Shown here: positions 1 to 10,376 of the stretch, piece by piece
Numbering within the stretch: position 1 is the first letter of the stretch
How the letters are laid out: each line of letters opens with the position of its first letter
Assembly: GCF_004115925.1 (NCBI RefSeq)
Contig: NZ_SDDX01000033.1
Location: forward strand, 1 to 64,000
Direction of reading: 5' to 3'
DNA: 64,000 bases
Origin: Lelliottia nimipressuralis
GTDB lineage: Bacteria > Pseudomonadota > Gammaproteobacteria > Enterobacterales > Enterobacteriaceae
Program-made: the position numbers and the translations under genes
Notes under the pieces: model-generated
Database searches by the model: none
What the model was told of the DNA's origin: nothing
Seen by the model: only the letters and a program-made list of their open reading frames with translations

Positions 1-5
1 TTTTT

Positions 6-449
6 TTATGCGTGTTTGGGATGGTTGAGAATATGGTCTTCCCAGTCCTGCACTTCGGATTCTTTCACCGCGATATGTCGCACCGAAATGCGCTCGCCGT
101 GCATCGCCGCTTTTGAGCCGGTCAGCAGCGGATGCCAGTCCGGCAGCCCTTTCCCTTCCGCCAGCAGGCGATAGGCGCAAGTGTGAGGCAGCCATTCAAA
201 CGTCGGGAGATTGTCGCGGGTCAGCTTGATGCAGTCCGGCTCGTACTCGAAACGGCGCTCGTAGTTGCGGCACTGGCAGGTTTTGATGTTCAGCTGCTTG
301 CAGGCGACGTTGGTGAAGTAGATTTCGTCCGTGTCTTCGTCCATCAGCTTATGCAGGCAGCACTGCCCGCAGCCGTCGCACAGCGATTCCCACTCCACGT
401 CGGTCATTTCGTCGAGAGTCTTGCTTTGCCAGAAAGGGGTTTCGCTCAT
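6..449 (-). CDS. ycgN: YcgN, UPF0260 cysteine-cluster protein
   Basis: Small cytoplasmic protein of the UPF0260 (YcgN) family, molecular role unknown. The N-terminal part holds a tight cysteine cluster, CDGCGQCC, followed by more cysteines (NVACKQ, TCQC, PDC). This is typical of the zinc/iron-chelating CxxCxxCC domain, so metal binding is likely but inferred. I place the start at the ATG reading MSETPFWQ, as the family's N-terminus begins near it. A start four codons upstream (461) is possible. It is the last gene of a leftward ycgL-ycgM-ycgN run, 93 bp after ycgM, and its stop lies 5 bases from the window edge. Confidence 0.9.
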   Translation of the reverse strand: MSETPFWQSKTLDEMTDVEWESLCDGCGQCCLHKLMDEDTDEIYFTNVACKQLNIKTCQCRNYERRFEYEPDCIKLTRDNLPTFEWLPHTCAYRLLAEGKGLPDWHPLLTGSKAAMHGERISVRHIAVKESEVQDWEDHILNHPKHA

Positions 450-542
450 AAGGATGTCCACACGTCAAAAGAAAGCGCACCTTATAACCAGTCTGGCACG
501 TGGATGCAAGTTTCGCCGCCGATTAACAGCGGCAACGGCATT

Positions 543-1202
543 TTACAGCACGCGCGTCTTAACGGATTGTCCGTTAAAACCGATTTCCAGTTCGTCACCG
601 CTCAGCAGTGGCCCAACGCCTTCTGGTGTACCGGTGAGGATCACATCACCCGGCTTGAGGGTGAAGTAACGGCTCATGTAGGCGATAAGCGGCAGGATCT
701 TATGGATCATGTCAGACGTATTGCCCTGCTGGCGAATTTCGCCGTTCACTTTCAGGCTCAACGGGGTATTTTGCGGATCGGCGTTGAATTCGGCGGCCGG
801 AATAAAACCAGAGATCGGGCAGGAATTATCAAAGCCTTTGGCTTTTTCCCACGGCTGGCCGGCTTTTTTCATTTTGCCCTGCACATCGCGCAGGGTCAGA
901 TCCAGCGCAACTCCGTAGCCAGCGATGGCTTTCTGCACGTGATCCTCGGATGCCTGACGCAGCGTGCCGCCAATCAGCACCGCCAGTTCGACTTCATGGT
1001 GTACCGAACCCAGCCCCTGCGGTAGCGCCAGCGGCTGGCGAATATCGCAAATAGCGGTTTCCGGCTTGATAAACAACACAGGCTCTTCTGGCACGGCACT
1101 GCCCATTTCCTGAATGTGCTTCGCATAATTGCTGCCTACGCAGACCACTTTGCTTACAGGGTAATCCAGTAATGCGCCTTGCCAGTTGTGATGTTGATAC
1201 AT
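543..1202 (-). CDS. ycgM: YcgM, fumarylacetoacetate hydrolase-family protein
   Basis: Cytoplasmic 219-residue enzyme of the fumarylacetoacetate hydrolase (FAH) family. The family fold binds Mg/Mn through acidic residues, and HHEVELAV near residue 68 is the usual metal-binding stretch. GDVILTGTPEGVGP near the C-terminus is the FAH signature. Members of this YcgM/FAHD branch have been linked to oxaloacetate keto-enol tautomerase or decarboxylase activity. I take that from family knowledge; the sequence does not fix the substrate. It is the middle gene of ycgLMN, 47 bp downstream of ycgL, and faces away from minCDE. Confidence 0.92.
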   Translation of the reverse strand: MYQHHNWQGALLDYPVSKVVCVGSNYAKHIQEMGSAVPEEPVLFIKPETAICDIRQPLALPQGLGSVHHEVELAVLIGGTLRQASEDHVQKAIAGYGVALDLTLRDVQGKMKKAGQPWEKAKGFDNSCPISGFIPAAEFNADPQNTPLSLKVNGEIRQQGNTSDMIHKILPLIAYMSRYFTLKPGDVILTGTPEGVGPLLSGDELEIGFNGQSVKTRVL

Positions 1203-1249
1203 GCTCGTCCCCTACACGGTTGATATGTCACCCACGGAGTTGGCCGGGG

Positions 1250-1525
1250 TTATTTTTTTCCGTCACCTGCGAGATGCTGTTTTAATAAATTCTCAGGAGG
1301 TGGCGGAAGCTGTAAATAATAGCCTTGTTCTTTCAGGGCGGTTTTCACTTTATCCAGATCGGCATTCACCAGTTTTTTACGACCGTCCAGCGGCAATAGC
1401 ATCGCCAGCTGCGGCGCGCCGAAGCCTTTCATTAATTCTTCCGGAACGCGGGAAAAATCGTCTTTTTTCTCGACATAAAGATAGGTCTGGTCGCGTTTAG
1501 TACTTCTGTAGATCACACAAAACAT
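1250..1525 (-). CDS. ycgL: YcgL domain protein (UPF0745)
   Basis: Small 91-residue protein of the YcgL family (UPF0745), conserved in gamma-proteobacteria, with no established biochemical function. The start MFCVIYRS and the following [15 protein letters not shown] match the family throughout. It is slightly shorter than some annotated E. coli versions, which differ in the start chosen. It heads the leftward ycgL-ycgM-ycgN cluster and is divergent from minC; the 123 bp between them should hold both promoters. Confidence 0.9.
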   Translation of the reverse strand: MFCVIYRSTKRDQTYLYVEKKDDFSRVPEELMKGFGAPQLAMLLPLDGRKKLVNADLDKVKTALKEQGYYLQLPPPPENLLKQHLAGDGKK

Positions 1526-1588
1526 GTTTTTACTCTGAATTATCGGTGGTTGCTTGCCTCAATATACCAGTGACTATAACATGCCTGA

Positions 1589-2356
<768 letters not shown>

Positions 2357-2379
2357 TCCCTTTTTAACAAGGAATTTCT

Positions 2380-3192
2380 ATGGCACGCATTATTGTTGTG
2401 ACTTCGGGTAAAGGAGGCGTTGGCAAGACCACCTCCAGCGCGGCCATCGCTACTGGTTTGGCCCAGAAGGGAAAGAAGACAGTTGTTATCGATTTCGATA
2501 TCGGCCTGCGTAACCTCGACCTGATCATGGGCTGTGAGCGTCGCGTTGTGTATGACTTTGTTAACGTCATTCAGGGCGATGCCACCCTTAACCAGGCGCT
2601 GATTAAAGATAAGCGCACGGAAAACCTCTTTATTCTTCCTGCTTCTCAGACGCGCGACAAAGATGCGCTGACCCGCGAAGGCGTGGAGAAAGTGCTCGAC
2701 GAACTTAAAAAGATGGAGTTCGACTTTGTGGTCTGCGACTCCCCTGCCGGTATCGAAACGGGCGCGCTGATGGCGCTGTATTTCGCTGACGAAGCCATTA
2801 TCACCACCAACCCGGAAGTCTCCTCTGTACGTGACTCTGACCGTATTCTGGGCATTCTGGCGTCTAAATCTCGTCGCGCGGAAAATGGTCAGGACCCGAT
2901 TAAAGAGCACCTGCTGCTGACCCGTTACAATCCGGGTCGCGTTAACAAGGGTGACATGCTGAGCATGGAAGACGTGCTGGAGATCCTGCGCATCAAACTG
3001 GTTGGCGTCATTCCGGAAGATCAGTCCGTGCTGCGCGCCTCTAACCAGGGTGAGCCGGTGATCCTCGATACGATGGCAGACGCGGGTAAAGCCTACGCTG
3101 ATACCGTTGACCGTCTGCTGGGAGAAGAACGTCCTTTCCGCTTCATTGAAGAAGAGAAGAAAGGTTTCCTCAAACGCCTGTTCGGAGGATAA
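2380..3192 (+). CDS. minD: Septum-site determining ATPase MinD
   Basis: ParA/MinD-type ATPase that dimerises on the membrane with ATP, recruits MinC, and is released by MinE, giving pole-to-pole oscillation. The deviant Walker A GKGGVGKT gives signature Lys11 and Lys16, followed by the DFDIGLRNLD switch region. The last residues, KKGFLKRLFGG, form the amphipathic membrane-targeting helix. Length is 270 residues, as in E. coli. A good ribosome site (AAGGA) precedes the ATG. It sits between minC and minE, 3 bp before minE, so translation is likely coupled. Confidence 0.98.
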   Translation: MARIIVVTSGKGGVGKTTSSAAIATGLAQKGKKTVVIDFDIGLRNLDLIMGCERRVVYDFVNVIQGDATLNQALIKDKRTENLFILPASQTRDKDALTREGVEKVLDELKKMEFDFVVCDSPAGIETGALMALYFADEAIITTNPEVSSVRDSDRILGILASKSRRAENGQDPIKEHLLLTRYNPGRVNKGDMLSMEDVLEILRIKLVGVIPEDQSVLRASNQGEPVILDTMADAGKAYADTVDRLLGEERPFRFIEEEKKGFLKRLFGG

Positions 3193-3195
3193 GTT

Positions 3196-3465
3196 ATGGC
3201 ATTACTGGACTTTTTTCTCTCGCGGAAAAAAAGCACCGCCAACATCGCGAAAGAGCGACTGCAAATTATCGTTGCGGAACGTCGCCGCAGCGATGCTGAA
3301 CCACACTATTTGCCGCAGCTGCGCAAAGACATCCTGGAAGTGATTTGTAAGTATGTGCAGATCGACCCGGAGATGGTCACCGTGCAGCTGGAGCAGAAGG
3401 ATGGGGATATTTCGATTCTGGAGCTGAACGTGACGCTGCCAGAAGCGGAAGAGTCACGTCCATAG
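3196..3465 (+). CDS. minE: Cell division topological specificity factor MinE
   Basis: Stimulates MinD ATPase and confines MinCD to the poles so that the Z ring forms at mid-cell. The 89-residue protein starts with the [12 protein letters not shown] membrane-binding amphipathic stretch. The anti-MinCD segment [16 protein letters not shown] follows, then the dimerising topological-specificity domain ([26 protein letters not shown]). Last gene of minCDE; a rho-independent hairpin follows 17 bp after the stop and can also serve the convergent rnd. Confidence 0.97.
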
Positions 3466-3482
3466 CATTATGAACGTATCAA

Positions 3483-3516
3483 TGCCGGGTAGCGCTTCGC
3501 TTACCCGGCAATTTTC
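3483..3516. terminator. minE/rnd bidirectional terminator
   Basis: An inverted repeat with arms TGCCGGGTA / TACCCGGCA and a short AGCG-CTTC-GCT centre is followed by ATTTTCTT on the plus strand. It lies between the convergent minE and rnd stops. Confidence 0.8.
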
Positions 3517-4644
3517 TTACTGTGGATAGTCTGCCAGCAGGGTTTTCAGACGTTCGCCCATCAACTCCCCGCGCCAGCCCGCAATCAGTTCCGGCAGGCC
3601 ATTTTGCGGTTTTAACTTCCAGTGCCAGTTCAGCAGCTGATTGATCTGACGACGTGACGCCAGCAGCTCTGGGCTTATCTTGTTTTCCGTTCCCACTTCC
3701 AGCACCAGCGCTTTAATCTCTTTAAACGCTTTGCGATAGCCTGGCATATCCATCAGGTTCAACAGTGGCTCCGGCAGTTCATCGTCCGGCAACTGCTGGG
3801 CTTTAGCGACCAGTGCCAGCAACGTTTTGCCGTGGAAGCGAATTTCACTGCCCGATAATCCGATACTGTCCAGTTCGCCCATGCTGCCCGGCATATAGCG
3901 CGCAACCGCCCACAGATGCTCTTCGCGTACGACAAAATTGACCGCCAGATCGCGCTCGCGCGCTTTGCGCAGACGCCAGTCGGCCAGCAGCTGCAGGCAG
4001 GCAAGCTGACGGGTACGCAGCTGCCAGGCGTTGGTGATATCGCGCCAAGCGTCTTTCGGGTCGACCACTTCCTGACGGCGCTGCTGTGTCATACGGCATT
4101 CGTTGAGCGCCGCATCCAGCCAGCCGGCGTCTTCAGCCTCTTTCATCAGCTGGCCGCAAATCGGCAGCAGGTAAAAGACATCGGCAGCGGCGTAGTCCAG
4201 TTGACGTTCAGTCAGTGGACGCGCCAGCCAGTCGGTGCGCGACTCGCTCTTATCCAGCGCAATGCCGGTATACTCTTCGACCATCGCGGCAAAGCCCCAG
4301 GAGAGCGGACGGCCGGAGAAAGCGGCGAGAATTTGCGTATCAATCAGGGGTTCCGGCATCACGCCAAAGGTATTGAGGAACACCTCCAGATCTTCACTAC
4401 CCGCATGCAGATATTTGGTCACGGCGGTATTGAGCAGAAGTTCACGCATCGGCGCCCAGTCCGTGATACCCAGCGGGTCAATCAGCGAGACTTTTTTGCC
4501 ATCGTACATCTGGATCAAACCCAACTGGGGATAGTAGGTTCGCGTGCGAACAAACTCGGTATCCAGAGCAATGGCGGGAAAGTCGCGGGTGACGTTGCAC
4601 AGCGTTGCCAGCTCGTCGTTGGTTGTGATCATCTGGTAATTCAA
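3517..4644 (-). CDS. rnd: Ribonuclease D, UUG start
   Basis: 3'-5' exoribonuclease that trims the 3' ends of tRNA and other stable RNAs. The N-terminal DEDD exonuclease domain starts with FPAIALDTEFVRTRTYYPQL, with D and E as metal ligands. YAAADVFYLLP carries the later acidic and Tyr residues, and two HRDC domains fill the C-terminal half. I start it at the UUG (LNYQMITTN), giving 375 residues, the E. coli Rnd length. E. coli rnd is known to use UUG, and GAGAG lies upstream. The in-frame ATG nine codons further up (4671) is a less likely start and falls in the fadD terminator. Confidence 0.95.
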   Translation of the reverse strand: MNYQMITTNDELATLCNVTRDFPAIALDTEFVRTRTYYPQLGLIQMYDGKKVSLIDPLGITDWAPMRELLLNTAVTKYLHAGSEDLEVFLNTFGVMPEPLIDTQILAAFSGRPLSWGFAAMVEEYTGIALDKSESRTDWLARPLTERQLDYAAADVFYLLPICGQLMKEAEDAGWLDAALNECRMTQQRRQEVVDPKDAWRDITNAWQLRTRQLACLQLLADWRLRKARERDLAVNFVVREEHLWAVARYMPGSMGELDSIGLSGSEIRFHGKTLLALVAKAQQLPDDELPEPLLNLMDMPGYRKAFKEIKALVLEVGTENKISPELLASRRQINQLLNWHWKLKPQNGLPELIAGWRGELMGERLKTLLADYPQ

Positions 4645-4671
4645 AACGGTTTCTCTCTGGTTTGCGCCCAT

Positions 4672-4694
4672 AAAAAACGCCGGCTAACCGGCGT
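4672..4694 (-). terminator. fadD terminator
   Basis: Reading leftward after fadD, ACGCCGG-TTAG-CCGGCGT forms a short GC hairpin followed by TTTTTTA. It ends only about 28 bp before the rnd UUG start, so fadD termination and rnd initiation are closely spaced. Confidence 0.85.
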
Positions 4695-4716
4695 GTGATG
4701 GCGACTCACTCGAAGC

Positions 4717-6402
4717 TTAGGCTTTATTGTCCACTTTGGAACGCGCTTCGTCACGTAATTCTCGTCGTAATATCTTCCCGACGTTTGATTTCGGCAGCTC
4801 CGTGCGGAACTCCACCAGCTTCGGCACTTTGTAACCGGTGAGCTGACGACGACAGAACGCGATCAGTTCATCTTCGTTCAGCGAGGGGTCTTTTTTGACC
4901 ACGAATATCTTCACCGCTTCGCCGCTGCTGCCGGACGGCACACCGACGGCGGCCACTTCCTGCACCCCATCGTGCTGCATCACCACGTCTTCGATCTCGT
5001 TAGGATAGACGTTAAAACCGGAGACCAGAATCATGTCTTTTTTGCGATCGACAATGCGCAGGAAACCTTCGTCGTCCATCACCGCGATGTCGCCCGTGTA
5101 GAGCCAGCCGTCTTTGATGATTTCATCCGTCGCATCCGGGCGCTGCCAGTAGCCGAGCATCACCTGCGGGCCTTTGACGCACAGTTCGCCCGGCTCACCG
5201 TGAGGCACTTCGTTGCCTGCGTCGTCGACCAGTTTGGCCTCCGTTGACGGCACCGGCAGACCAATGCTGCCGCTGTGATAATCGATATCATGCGGGTTAA
5301 CGCTGACCAGCGGCGCGCACTCTGTGAGGCCGTAACCCTCCAGCAGATACTGCCCGGTGAGTTTCACCCAGCGGTCGGCCACCGCCTGCTGAACCGGCAT
5401 GCCGCCGCCCGCAGAGAGGTGCAGCGTGGAGAAGTCGAGCTGCTGGAACTCTTTGTTGTTGAGCAGTGCGTTAAACAGCGTGTTCACCCCGGTCATGGCG
5501 GTGAACGGATATTTCGCCAGCTCTTTCACCAGCCCCGGAATATCACGCGGGTTGGTAATCAGTAAATTCTGTCCGCCCAGCTCGATAAACAGCAGGCAGT
5601 TCATGGTCAGAGCAAAAATGTGATACAGCGGCAGCGCCGTGACCACCAGCTCTTTGCCGCGGTGTAGCAGCGGGCCGTAGGTCGCATTCACCTGCTCAAG
5701 GTTCGCCAGCATATTGCGGTGGGTCAGCATCGCCCCTTTCGCAACGCCGGTCGTACCACCGGTGTACTGCAGGAAAGCCAGATCGTCTGAGACCACTTCC
5801 GGCTTCACATACTGCATGCGATAGCCGCTCTGTAGTGCGCGGCGGAAGGAGATGGCATCCGGCAGATGGTATTTCGGCACCAGACGCTTCACATATTTGA
5901 CGACAAAGTTAACCAGCGTCCCTTTGGCGGTCGACAGCTGATCGCCCATGCGGGTCAGGATCACGTGGCGGACCTGAGTTTTATCGACCACTTTTTCCAG
6001 CGTATGGGCAAAGTTGGAGACAATCACAATCGCCGCCGCGCCGCTGTCATTCAACTGGTGCTCCAGCTCGCGCGGAGTATAGAGCGGGTTGACGTTAACC
6101 ACGATCATCCCCGCCCGCAAAATACCGAACAGCGCTACCGGATACTGGAGCAGGTTTGGCATCATCAGTGCGACGCGGTCCCCTTTCTTCAGGCCCAGGC
6201 CTTCCTGCAAATAGGCGGCAAAGGCCCGGCTGCGCTCTTCCAGTTTGCGGAAGGTCATCACTTCGCCCATGTTCACAAACGCAGGCTGATCCGCGTAGCG
6301 CGCGACCGAGTGCTCAAATAATTCAACCAGGGATTGATAACGGTCAGGATTGATCTCCGCAGGAACATCTGCGGGATAACGGTTAAGCCAAACCTTTTTC
6401 AA
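4717..6402 (-). CDS. fadD: Long-chain fatty acid-CoA ligase FadD, UUG start
   Basis: Inner-membrane-associated acyl-CoA synthetase: fatty acid + ATP + CoA to acyl-CoA + AMP + PPi. It activates imported fatty acids for beta-oxidation and provides the ligand that relieves FadR repression. The AMP-binding signature [12 protein letters not shown] (P-loop) lies near residue 213, YGLTECAP near 360, and the hinge [21 protein letters not shown] near 440. Starting at the UUG ([14 protein letters not shown]) gives 561 residues, exactly the E. coli length, with AGAGGTGA just upstream. Two ATGs 11-12 codons upstream are in frame but lack a ribosome site. Confidence 0.96.
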   Translation of the reverse strand: MKKVWLNRYPADVPAEINPDRYQSLVELFEHSVARYADQPAFVNMGEVMTFRKLEERSRAFAAYLQEGLGLKKGDRVALMMPNLLQYPVALFGILRAGMIVVNVNPLYTPRELEHQLNDSGAAAIVIVSNFAHTLEKVVDKTQVRHVILTRMGDQLSTAKGTLVNFVVKYVKRLVPKYHLPDAISFRRALQSGYRMQYVKPEVVSDDLAFLQYTGGTTGVAKGAMLTHRNMLANLEQVNATYGPLLHRGKELVVTALPLYHIFALTMNCLLFIELGGQNLLITNPRDIPGLVKELAKYPFTAMTGVNTLFNALLNNKEFQQLDFSTLHLSAGGGMPVQQAVADRWVKLTGQYLLEGYGLTECAPLVSVNPHDIDYHSGSIGLPVPSTEAKLVDDAGNEVPHGEPGELCVKGPQVMLGYWQRPDATDEIIKDGWLYTGDIAVMDDEGFLRIVDRKKDMILVSGFNVYPNEIEDVVMQHDGVQEVAAVGVPSGSSGEAVKIFVVKKDPSLNEDELIAFCRRQLTGYKVPKLVEFRTELPKSNVGKILRRELRDEARSKVDNKA

Positions 6403-6465
6403 TGCATCACCTCTGAAATGAGTGTTCGTCGTCATCACAACCCCGATAATAAACAGTTCGTTAAC

Positions 6466-6490
6466 ATTATATTAACTCAGCGTACCAGTT
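6466..6490 (-). promoter_or_regulatory. fadD promoter with FadR-like operator
   Basis: On the minus strand a perfect -10 TATAAT (6471-6466) has only a poor -35 at 17 bp. AACTGGTACGCTGAGTT (6490-6474) matches 12 of 17 positions of the FadR consensus (AACTGGTCNGACCAGTT) and lies just upstream of the -10. Repression by FadR and activation by CRP are known for fadD in E. coli; the site here is inferred. Confidence 0.6.
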
Positions 6491-6558
6491 TATTAATTGT
6501 TCGAATTTAAGGTTGCGAAGCGCGTCACTCTTTTTTTTGTGTTATATCCGTAAAAAAC

Positions 6559-6585
6559 AGAGACAGCGGCTGAGCCGCTGTCTCT
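6559..6585 (-). terminator. yeaY terminator
   Basis: A perfect 12-bp inverted repeat AGAGACAGCGGC / GCCGCTGTCTCT with a 3-base loop lies 21 bp downstream of the yeaY stop. It is followed on the minus strand by GTTTTTT. Confidence 0.9.
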
Positions 6586-6605
6586 TATCTAATAATAACA
6601 GTAAG

Positions 6606-7190
6606 TTATTCTGTAACGATGGTCTGAACCTGAGCCGGGCCAGGATTGTACCAGCCCCATCCACCGTAGCCGCCGTAACGATACGGGTGCGGTCCCCACA
6701 TCCACGGGTCGATAGGCTGCGGTGGCAGCATGACCTGTTGGGTCAGGTGCCAGCGTTTGTAGCCGGTGGCCTGTAGGGTCATAAATTTATACGGCGTGTT
6801 ACCGATTTTCCCCTGTACCGTGCCGGTGATTGGCCCAACGACCGTCACCAGCTGGCCACGGAAATCGACCGGATCGAGGAAACCGTTCACATCTGCATAA
6901 ATTCGCCCACGCGAAGGTTCGCCCAGAACTGGCCGCGCCCCGCTGTCCAGCGGCACCGTCGCAATTTCCAGACGGGTTTTGCCCTGCTGGTTCTGGATGT
7001 CCACCACTTTGCCGCCGAAGCGTGCCTCCTGGCCAACGTAAAGCTCAGGCGCATTCATCACCCGCACCAGATCCTGCTGCGGTGTTGGACTGCTTCCTTT
7101 GATCGCGTCAGGAACGGTGACACATCCACTTAATGCCACAGCGATAGCGCCCGCTATGAAGAGGCGTACAACCTTTGTTTGAACCGCCAT
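6606..7190 (-). CDS. yeaY: Slp-family outer membrane lipoprotein YeaY
   Basis: Predicted lipoprotein of the Slp family. The signal peptide ends in the lipobox ALSGC with the modified Cys at about residue 23. The residues after it (VTVPDAI) contain no Asp at +2, which favours outer-membrane sorting. The mature protein carries the family stretch [17 protein letters not shown] and a Gly/Trp/Tyr/Pro-rich C-terminus ([17 protein letters not shown]). Slp is a starvation-induced lipoprotein, but YeaY's own role is unknown. It follows tsaB by 37 bp on the same strand. Confidence 0.9.
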   Translation of the reverse strand: MAVQTKVVRLFIAGAIAVALSGCVTVPDAIKGSSPTPQQDLVRVMNAPELYVGQEARFGGKVVDIQNQQGKTRLEIATVPLDSGARPVLGEPSRGRIYADVNGFLDPVDFRGQLVTVVGPITGTVQGKIGNTPYKFMTLQATGYKRWHLTQQVMLPPQPIDPWMWGPHPYRYGGYGGWGWYNPGPAQVQTIVTE

Positions 7191-7227
7191 GATGCGACTC
7201 CCTTTTCTCAGTGCTTATTACTGAGAT

Positions 7228-7923
7228 TCACGCCCTGCCCGGAAGTTTCTTCCAGGCCACTTCATTTCGCAAATAAACCGGCTCAGCGTGTTCAACGGCC
7301 ACGGTTTTTCCCGCGCTCAGCAGCTGACAGGCGATCGGCAGCATATCTTCAGCATGGGGGAGTAACACCTGACCATCGACCAGCGTCAGACCGCTGTCAT
7401 TTGCCATATCCGGCCAGGCTGGCCAGCCTGTACCCACAGTAGCCCACTCGCCGGAAAGTTGTTTCAACCGTTCAGCAACGGCGTCCGGTTTGAGCACCGA
7501 CTCGGTCTCTTCACCGTGCCAGACGCCCTGCTCATCGCGCGTGTACTCGGCCCAGTAGACTTCGCCCATGCGCGCATCAATCGCGGCCAGCACTCGCGTC
7601 GCGCCAGTGGTGCGCCATGCGCCCTGCGCCATGGTTGCGAGTGTGGAAACGCCAATCATTGGCAGATCGGCGCCCAGCGCCAGGCCCTGCGCGATACCAA
7701 TGCCGATACGCACGCCGGTAAAGCTGCCCGGCCCACGGCCAAAGGCCAGCGCGTCGAGTTCAGTTAAAGTGGAGTTGCCCCGGTGAAGGATCTCTTTCAC
7801 CAGCGGCAGAATACGTTGGGTATGTTCCCGGGGGCACTCTTCAAAATGGGCAAAGAGGGTACCGTTATCCCACAGGGCAACGGAGCAGGCCTCTGTAGCG
7901 GTATCAATAGCCAGAATTCGCAT
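7228..7923 (-). CDS. tsaB: tRNA t6A37 modification factor TsaB
   Basis: Non-catalytic partner of TsaD (with TsaE and TsaC) in making N6-threonylcarbamoyladenosine at position 37 of ANN-decoding tRNAs; essential in E. coli. ASKHA fold: [18 protein letters not shown], then [23 protein letters not shown] near residue 65, the TsaB signature. I chose the ATG of MRILAID (231 residues, family length) over an upstream start at 7953. It lies between yoaA and yeaY on the minus strand, 65 bp after the yoaA start. Confidence 0.95.
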   Translation of the reverse strand: MRILAIDTATEACSVALWDNGTLFAHFEECPREHTQRILPLVKEILHRGNSTLTELDALAFGRGPGSFTGVRIGIGIAQGLALGADLPMIGVSTLATMAQGAWRTTGATRVLAAIDARMGEVYWAEYTRDEQGVWHGEETESVLKPDAVAERLKQLSGEWATVGTGWPAWPDMANDSGLTLVDGQVLLPHAEDMLPIACQLLSAGKTVAVEHAEPVYLRNEVAWKKLPGRA

Positions 7924-7988
7924 GGGTCTCGCGCTCTCGCAATGGGTAGTCACAAAATGGCGCGCATCTTAGCACACTCCAGGGCAAA

Positions 7989-9899
7989 TTACTCCGCCGT
8001 TGGGTTCGCCAGGAAACGCACCGCGCGATTAATGTCCCGCGTGCGGGGCGCGGGTGGCAGGCTGGCGAGGAATGTCGCGCCGTAAGGGCGCATCACCAGG
8101 CGATTGTCGCAGATCACCAGCACGCCGCGGTCGTCCGTATCACGGATCAGACGCCCGACGCCCTGCTTCAGGGTGATAACCGCGTCCGGGAGCTGTACGT
8201 CGTCAAAAGGATCGCCCCCACGCAGGCGGCAGTCTTCCATGCGCGCTTTGAGCAGCGGATCGTCCGGAGAGGTAAAGGGCAGTTTGTCGATGATCACCAG
8301 TGAGAGCGCATCCCCCCGCACGTCCACCCCTTCCCAGAAACTGCTGGTTGCCACCAGCAGCGCGTTACCGGCAGTCACAAACTGCTGCAACAGCTGGCCT
8401 TTACTGGTTTCCCCCTGCAACAGCACGGGTAAGGTCATGGTGGCGCGAAACTGTTCGGCCAGATCGCGCATCATGGCGTGGGAGGTGCACAGCATGAAGC
8501 AGCGGCCATTGTTGGCCTCGATCATCGGCTTGAGCATTGCCGCCAGGTTTTTCGCCGCGCCCGGCTGATTCGGCAGCGGTAAGTTGCGCGGCACGCAGAG
8601 CAGCGCCTGGGTTTCATAATCGAACGGGCTGGGCAGCAGCAGTGAATCTGACTCTTCAATCCCCAGTCGCTCGGTGAAGTGGTGCAGATCGTCGTTCACG
8701 GAGAGCGTCGCGGAGGTAAATATCCAGCTCCCCGGTTTCTGCGCCATCACCTCTTTGAATTTATCGGCCACGGTCAGCGGCGTGAGCGCCAGAGTGAACT
8801 GGCGCGCGGTGCATTCATACCAGTAGCTAAAGCCGGGCTGGTTGATCTCTTTGAGACGTTTCAGGCGCGTGCGGTACAGCGTGGCGCGCTCAAAAGCGCC
8901 GTCGAGCAAGGCGCTGCGCCCGAGAGACAGTTTAGCCACGTCATAACACAGCTCCAGCGCATCATCGAGCAGCAGCAGTGCGCGCTGGATATTGCTGTCG
9001 GCTAACAGTTCGCGCAGATTTCCGCGATAGCCGGGTTCACCCAGCTGCATACGAAAATCCTGCGCGCTTTGCGCCAGCCGGTCAGCGCATTTCTGCAGCT
9101 GCTGGGTGTCGCGCAGTTCGGTGCGATAGGCAATGGTGAAATCTTTGGCGAGATCCTGGAGCTGACGGCTGGAGAGCGACTGACCAAAATACTGGCTGGC
9201 GATATCCGGCAGCTGATGGGCTTCATCGAAGATCATCACTTCCGCTTCCGGAATTAACTCACCAAAACCGCCATCCTTAACCACCATATCCGCCAGGAAC
9301 AGATGGTGGTTCACTACCACCACGTCGGCATCCATCGCGGTTTTACGCGCTTTGACGACAAAACAATCTTTATACAGCGGGCAGTCGCTGCCGAGGCAGT
9401 TGTCGTTGGTGCTGGTTACCAGCGGCCATGCCTGAGAGTCTTCGGCGACGCTGGCGCAGGTGCTGATATCCCCGTCGATGGTTTGATTCGCCCAGGCGCG
9501 GAGGATGATCACATCGCTCAGGGTCTGAACCGGCAAATCGCCGCCAGCCAGCGCCTGCTGTTCGAGACGCTCCAGACAGAGATAGTTTGAGCGCCCTTTC
9601 AGCAGTGCCAGGCGGCCTTTATAGCTCAGGGCTTTTGCCACCGTCGGCAGGTCACGACTGTAGAGCTGATCCTGCAACGCTTTCGAGCCGGTTGAGATGA
9701 TCACTTTCTTTTTCGCGCGCAGCGCAGGGGCGAGATAGGCGTAAGTTTTGCCCGTCCCGGTGCCTGCCTCGACCACCAGCGACTGGGTATTTTTGATGGC
9801 GCGGGTGACCGCTTCCGCCATATGTCGTTGCGGCTCGCGCGGTTTAAAACCGGGAATCGCCTGCGCTAACTGACCGTCTGCTGAAAAATCGTCTGCCAC
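7989..9899 (-). CDS. yoaA: XPD/DinG-family ATP-dependent helicase YoaA
   Basis: Superfamily 2 iron-sulphur DNA helicase. In E. coli, YoaA pairs with the HolC (chi) subunit and helps cells survive replication-blocking damage. Walker A VVEAGTGTGKTYAYL is near residue 42. A four-cysteine Fe-S region follows (CLERL, CASVAED, NCLGSDCPLYKDC). Walker B is DEAH (MIFDEAHQLPD), and motif VI is LKQGVGRLIRDTDDRG near the end. The 636-residue length equals the E. coli protein. It is divergent from yoaB, with 127 bp between. Confidence 0.95.
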   Translation of the reverse strand: MADDFSADGQLAQAIPGFKPREPQRHMAEAVTRAIKNTQSLVVEAGTGTGKTYAYLAPALRAKKKVIISTGSKALQDQLYSRDLPTVAKALSYKGRLALLKGRSNYLCLERLEQQALAGGDLPVQTLSDVIILRAWANQTIDGDISTCASVAEDSQAWPLVTSTNDNCLGSDCPLYKDCFVVKARKTAMDADVVVVNHHLFLADMVVKDGGFGELIPEAEVMIFDEAHQLPDIASQYFGQSLSSRQLQDLAKDFTIAYRTELRDTQQLQKCADRLAQSAQDFRMQLGEPGYRGNLRELLADSNIQRALLLLDDALELCYDVAKLSLGRSALLDGAFERATLYRTRLKRLKEINQPGFSYWYECTARQFTLALTPLTVADKFKEVMAQKPGSWIFTSATLSVNDDLHHFTERLGIEESDSLLLPSPFDYETQALLCVPRNLPLPNQPGAAKNLAAMLKPMIEANNGRCFMLCTSHAMMRDLAEQFRATMTLPVLLQGETSKGQLLQQFVTAGNALLVATSSFWEGVDVRGDALSLVIIDKLPFTSPDDPLLKARMEDCRLRGGDPFDDVQLPDAVITLKQGVGRLIRDTDDRGVLVICDNRLVMRPYGATFLASLPPAPRTRDINRAVRFLANPTAE

Positions 9900-10026
9900 G
9901 TTGCTCTCTCACTGTATTTTTGCACAGGGATTATGTCAGCCCGCCCTCTCCTGTGCCAGTCGAAATAGACGTTGACGGAACATTATGGCAGTCTTGCGGC
10001 CTGAAACCATTTATGAGGAAAGGTTT

Positions 10027-10371
10027 ATGACAATTGTGCGCATTGATGCGGAAGCCCGCTGGTCTGACGTTGTGATTCATAATCAGACGCTCTACTACAC
10101 GGGTGTCCCCGAAAACCTGGACGCTGATGCGTTCGAGCAAACGGCCAATACGCTGGCGCAAATTGACGCGATTCTGGAAAAACAGGGCAGCGATAAATCC
10201 CGCATTCTGGATGCGACCATTTTCCTGGCGAATAAAGACGATTTTGCTGCGATGAATAAAGCCTGGGATGCGTGGGTGGTAGCGGGTCACGCGCCTGTAC
10301 GCTGTACGGTACAGGCCACGCTGATGAAGCCGCAGTATAAAGTTGAAATCAAGATAATCGCGGCGGTGTAA
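10027..10371 (+). CDS. yoaB: RidA/YjgF-family protein YoaB
   Basis: Small 114-residue member of the Rid (YjgF/YER057c/UK114) family. RidA relatives hydrolyse reactive enamine/imine intermediates, but YoaB's substrate is not established. The trimer-forming fold is recognisable from LYYTGVPENLDADAFEQTANTLAQID and the late GHAPVRCTVQATL, where Arg and Cys line the family's active site. The ATG at 10027 has GAGGAAAGG in front, so it is preferred to the ATG at 9985. It is convergent with yoaH. Confidence 0.92.
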   Translation: MTIVRIDAEARWSDVVIHNQTLYYTGVPENLDADAFEQTANTLAQIDAILEKQGSDKSRILDATIFLANKDDFAAMNKAWDAWVVAGHAPVRCTVQATLMKPQYKVEIKIIAAV

Positions 10372-10376
10372 GACGA

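Noticed and set aside
132..1025. Plus-strand ORF of 297 residues over ycgN-ycgM
   Set aside because: It is antisense to two conserved genes, has no recognisable family, and its codon pattern is the shadow of the minus-strand genes.
3916..4698. Plus-strand ORF of 260 residues antisense to rnd
   Set aside because: No homology or ribosome site; the reverse frame of a GC-rich gene often stays open.
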